64,000 bases of DNA from Anseranas semipalmata. Taxonomy: Eukaryota > Chordata > Aves > Anseriformes > Anseranatidae. The stretch is from positions 16,344-80,343 of the forward strand of contig VXAA01005254.1 of NCBI GenBank assembly GCA_013399115.1, read 5' to 3'. Within the stretch, counting starts at the first letter, position 1. Every line of letters begins with the position of its first letter. This document shows positions 60,307-64,000 of this stretch, one piece after another. Position numbers and translations under genes: made by a program. The notes beneath the pieces are model-generated. The model saw nothing but the letters and a program-made list of their open reading frames with translations, ran no database searches and had not been told where the DNA came from.

Positions 60307-63300
60307 CCCAAACTGAACCCTGGGCAAGCTTATCTAACATTCTAGTTGGCTCTACTTCCAAGTCACTCAATGCACTTCCATTTCAGTTTTCTCCCATTAA
60401 ATATGTAGAAATAGACTGTTTTTCATTTCAGGATCAAGCCTTCTTTGCAATTCAAAGCCATCTCATTCTAAATAAATCTAAACAGAAAGTTCTCACCCAA
60501 AATTCACTGACTCATCTCTGTACCACCATCAAGCTCGGTTAGAATGCTTAATGTGAAATTTATTTACAGAGCAATATGTACTCCTTATTAGAAGACAACT
60601 TCAAACTGTTGCAGAGTCACACAGTTTGCTGAGGTCTCCATGTGGAGGCAGACACTGGTTTACGCAGTTTTATATACACTGCTGTACACAAGAGTTAATG
60701 TACGACATACAACTGGCAGTAACCATGAGATATTAAGTGTATATTTTAGAGGAGGGAAGAAATCTGGTACTGTTTAAACACATCGTATAAAGCAGTTAAT
60801 CTGCACAGAAACAACAACACAGAACAAAGCATTAAATTGAAAAAAGCTTTTTTCAACAAAGAGTGATTTAGCATTTGTTTTGTTAAAAGTATTGTTCCCT
60901 GATAATACTAAAACAGTTAATGCAAGAGCTTTTAAAATGCATATGTTCCTGAATTTCTGGACAACACAATCACATGTACAAACAAAATACATTTTATGAA
61001 CTCCATTTTACATGATATGACATTCTTTCAGTTACTCATATCCCCAAGACATTTTGGAAATCTTAATGGGTTTTAGAAGAACCATACTAGCCACAAATTT
61101 AGGAGACCAAACACCCTTTGGGTGAGTTTTAGAAGAGTGGGGCATTCTGTACACATTTATCAATCAGTACAAGGAAATTGCTGCTCAACACACAGAAAAA
61201 AGAAAGCTGCCTCTTCCTCCAGAAATTAAATGTTTGTGAACTAGCAAAAAGTGGCACTATATCCACTTGGATCTATTTGTAAAGGAGTTGTGATTTCATT
61301 TGTTCATTTCCTTGATTAAAACTGCCTATGTTTTTGAAAATCTTAGCTGACACCATGAGTGCTGAAAACTCTGTATCAATCTTAGAGTTGTCCTGTCAGT
61401 AGAATACAGAGCAATTACATTTCTAGGCCCAACAGATCCAAAGAAATCAAGAATAATTTTCTCAGATGCCCTGTCTTTGAAGCACTATTCTCTTCTCAGA
61501 ACAGATGTACTTCCACTGAGTGAAATTATTGCTGAGGCCTCTCTTTGTTTTATGTAATTTCTTCCCTAAATGAACTACTTTCAGGGAATGGGAAGAAATA
61601 TCACCTGTTCTGGACTGCCCCCTGTGACACTCAAGAACATGTTGACCAACCATGAGATAGCCACCCACAGAAGCACTCTTCCTGCCATGGCCTGAAGCCG
61701 CCCTTCAGCTCACCATGGGTGTTACATGCCATAGCAGACTGGTGGCTGCATTAGGCAGCCTTGTAAGCCACCACAACGCACTTCTGTATTTCTCTTGAGA
61801 CCACGTTTTAAGAAGAGCGTAGGCATACCCAGAGAGTCATTCAAAAATTTTGTACATTAATCTCCTGCCTTCATAATATACTTTTAAGATAGGGGTTTTT
61901 AACCCCCTTTCTCATTCCTCTTTTCTGGGTAGTCCACACACAGAATAGCAGCTTATTCTAACTACCATCTGGTGCAGTTGCGTGTTTAGCTTAAGTAAGA
62001 GAGTTTTGTGTGGGGGCTTAAAGGTTCCTGGGTTCAGGCTCTGAAATGCTTTTAATAGAGATTTTTTTAGTTCTGTTTTAATTTGAGTCTGCTCAAGGAC
62101 AAAGCAAAGACATTATTTTCAATGGAATCATAGCTATGCCGGGAATACAGGGATTTTGATAATATATACAAAGCTCTGTCACTTGAGTACCCCATCAGAA
62201 GACAAGAATAAAGCACTACTCTTCTGTCCTACCTGGACTAGCTACAAAGGGGAGATACAGCACTTACTCAACTGCTGCATATTGCAACCCTCATTAAATG
62301 GAAAAGGGAGATGTACAGTGCAGCTACTATATGTACATACACACATACAGTTGACGCTGTGATATTTTATAGTGCTAAACTAGAATTGAAACAGGGCAAT
62401 GGGGAAAATCAAAAAATCACTTGGCACTCTGTTTTTCCCCACCAGCAAAACGGCAGATGATTTTGCCAGTAAATTACTCAAGTACATGAACAGTACAGCA
62501 GTGTTCAAAAAGAGTATGTTAAAGAGAACACAGCTACAGGGTATGGTAGGAAATGGTAGGGCATGTAGAATTAATGCAGCAGGAAAAGATGGACATTCTT
62601 TGTATTAATTTAGCTAAAGCTATGTCAGGCACTGTTTAATCAGTAAACTAGCTTTCCAACTTGACCCCCGTTCAGTAGGTCATTAATATTAAAGATAAGA
62701 GATTTTTAATTCTGCAGTTAAGTTCTCTACAATATCTGACACGACAGGCTTGATTCTTACCTGCTTCAAGAATTATCACATTCATGTCATGTTGAATGAA
62801 TTCAAAACTTTGGACAAGAAAATTTATTCCTATTCTGATGTTAATCTAGTGTCTTCCTTAGTTACGTTTTCCCAATGAGACAAAATATGTAGATATCTAT
62901 ATCTATAGATATCTATCTAGAGAGATAGATATAGATATATCATTCTTCACTCTTCAGGACAGAAATCACACCATTTCACCTAAGGATCATGTTCAGGTAG
63001 AGAGATACAAGACAGATCTAGCAGCTTTCATGTTCCCCATCACTGGTGCCTCACAGATATAATTCTTGAGACTTATCATACTTTTTCACTTGTCTTTCTT
63101 AGTAGCATCTCTTCCTTTTCTTACATTAATGTTAATTGAGGATGTGGTTCAGGCAAGTTATTTGTAGGTGTAATTCCAATTCCTAGTGAAGTTCTTATAC
63201 TGGAAAAGCTTAGCTTTCCTAGCATCCTTAGGCAGGATACTAAAAACAAACAAGCTTACAACTATAAAGACCATCAAGAAGATCATCTGCACATTACATC

Positions 63301-64000
63301 CAGCATCCAAATTTATTTTCCTGAAATGTTTACAAATAAAATATGATATACAGGTTTAAGCCTACCACTTACTTTGTTACTGCTTATTCATTTTTTTTTT
63401 GCATAATATAGTGTAAATCTGAATATAAAAGAAAAATTTCAAATCAGAAACATGATTTTTTCATTTTTGAATTACCAAAAAGGAAGGCATCAACTATTTG
63501 TAAACTAATTAAAGAAAAAGAACATCACTGGGTGACATTCTAAACCAAGCCCTTCCATTGAGAAGGTTACAGGTTAATTACTTGAAATTTTCAACAGAAA
63601 GGTTTCACCAAAAAGTTGTCTCAGTGACTGTACATTTCATCTAATTTGTTAAGTATCCCAGGCTTTCATGCTTCCAGATATGACATTACCAACCCACTAA
63701 TCAATAATGAAGTCTGAAAGAAAAACAAAAATCCTACAAATTATGGGTTGATATACATCATAGGCTATTAGTATGCATATTTATATATTGTACCTTTAGT
63801 TTTAAATGTATTTAATGTATTAATTACCCATATATGGTATTTTAGTGAGGACTCTCTTACATTACTCAGGGAACTAGGGCACGCACATATGCTGTTACCA
63901 TAATGGAAGTAACAGGCTCTAAATTCACTACTTTACTACACAGTAACCTGTTGAGCATTTCACATTCTTAGGTAGCTAAGCCAGTCTTTTAAATCAGATT
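60307..64000. other. Unique AT-rich DNA, no gene seen
   Basis: No gene or repeat family is recognised to the window end. Short frames (for example 61462-61668, 62156-62362, 62399-62608) have no domain. The only structure is the GATA/TATC palindrome at 62889-62940. Confidence 0.55.
62889..62940. repeat. Palindromic GATA/TATC cluster
   Basis: Alternating TATC and GATA words in a 50-bp stretch. The core is a perfect 10-bp inverted repeat, 'atatctatct' (62909-62918) and its complement (62923-62932), around AGAG. It looks like a short tandem repeat folded on itself. Confidence 0.88.

Noticed and set aside
1..64000. CRISPR arrays, operons, tRNA and rRNA genes, phage or plasmid features
   Set aside because: None seen; the tandem repeats lack spacer structure and all evidence points to a vertebrate nuclear genome.

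Overview
This window looks like an AT-rich, gene-free stretch of a bird nuclear genome, either intergenic desert or the inside of a very large intron. The evidence for a bird is the repeat content. Recognisable interspersed repeats are almost all CR1 LINE fragments with the avian 3' signature (a block reading 'ttggaagggacc' or its complement next to short tandem tails). There is no SINE or L1 of mammalian type. CR1 also occurs in crocodilians and turtles, so 'bird' is likely but not proven. No bacterial features, operons, rRNA or tRNA genes were seen.

Layout. Positions 1-430 hold a well-preserved CR1 3' region on the minus strand, cut by the window edge. A pure (GAA)41 tract follows at 1028-1150. 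A CR1 3' tail (about 2820-2950) and a much older CR1 relic (about 3525-3785) lie on the plus strand. From 3.8 to 22.9 kb the sequence is mostly unique AT-rich DNA with small tandem duplications, a (TTTCC)27 array at 17445-17579, and a few splice-flanked open segments that could be exons but match no family I recognise (12.3-12.6, 13.9-14.9, 19.4-19.6 and 21.3-21.4 kb). A minus-strand CR1 tail with a pentamer microsatellite sits at 22881-23102. From 23 to 54 kb there is more unique DNA, two plus-strand CR1 relics (37.4-37.9 and 39.5-39.6 kb), a perfect 14-bp hairpin at 34104-34136, a GC-rich patch at 35.6 kb, and a 30-base gap at 39830.

From 54 to 64 kb there is a 636-base gap (54087-54722) bordered on one side by a G11 run and on the other by a CR1 reverse-transcriptase fragment (54723-55028, minus). 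A 750-bp GAAA array follows, and its core is a regular 18-bp higher-order repeat. After it come a GC-richer patch at 59.5-60.1 kb and one last minus-strand CR1 tail at 60229.

I found no protein-coding gene I can support. The long open frames come from simple repeats, gaps, CR1 antisense or chance, and many start at non-ATG codons. I did not find a new biological system. The items most worth checking are the GAAA higher-order array, the splice-bounded open segment at 14608-14856, the possible first exon ending at 21394, and three segments that read like conserved noncoding (enhancer-like) DNA.
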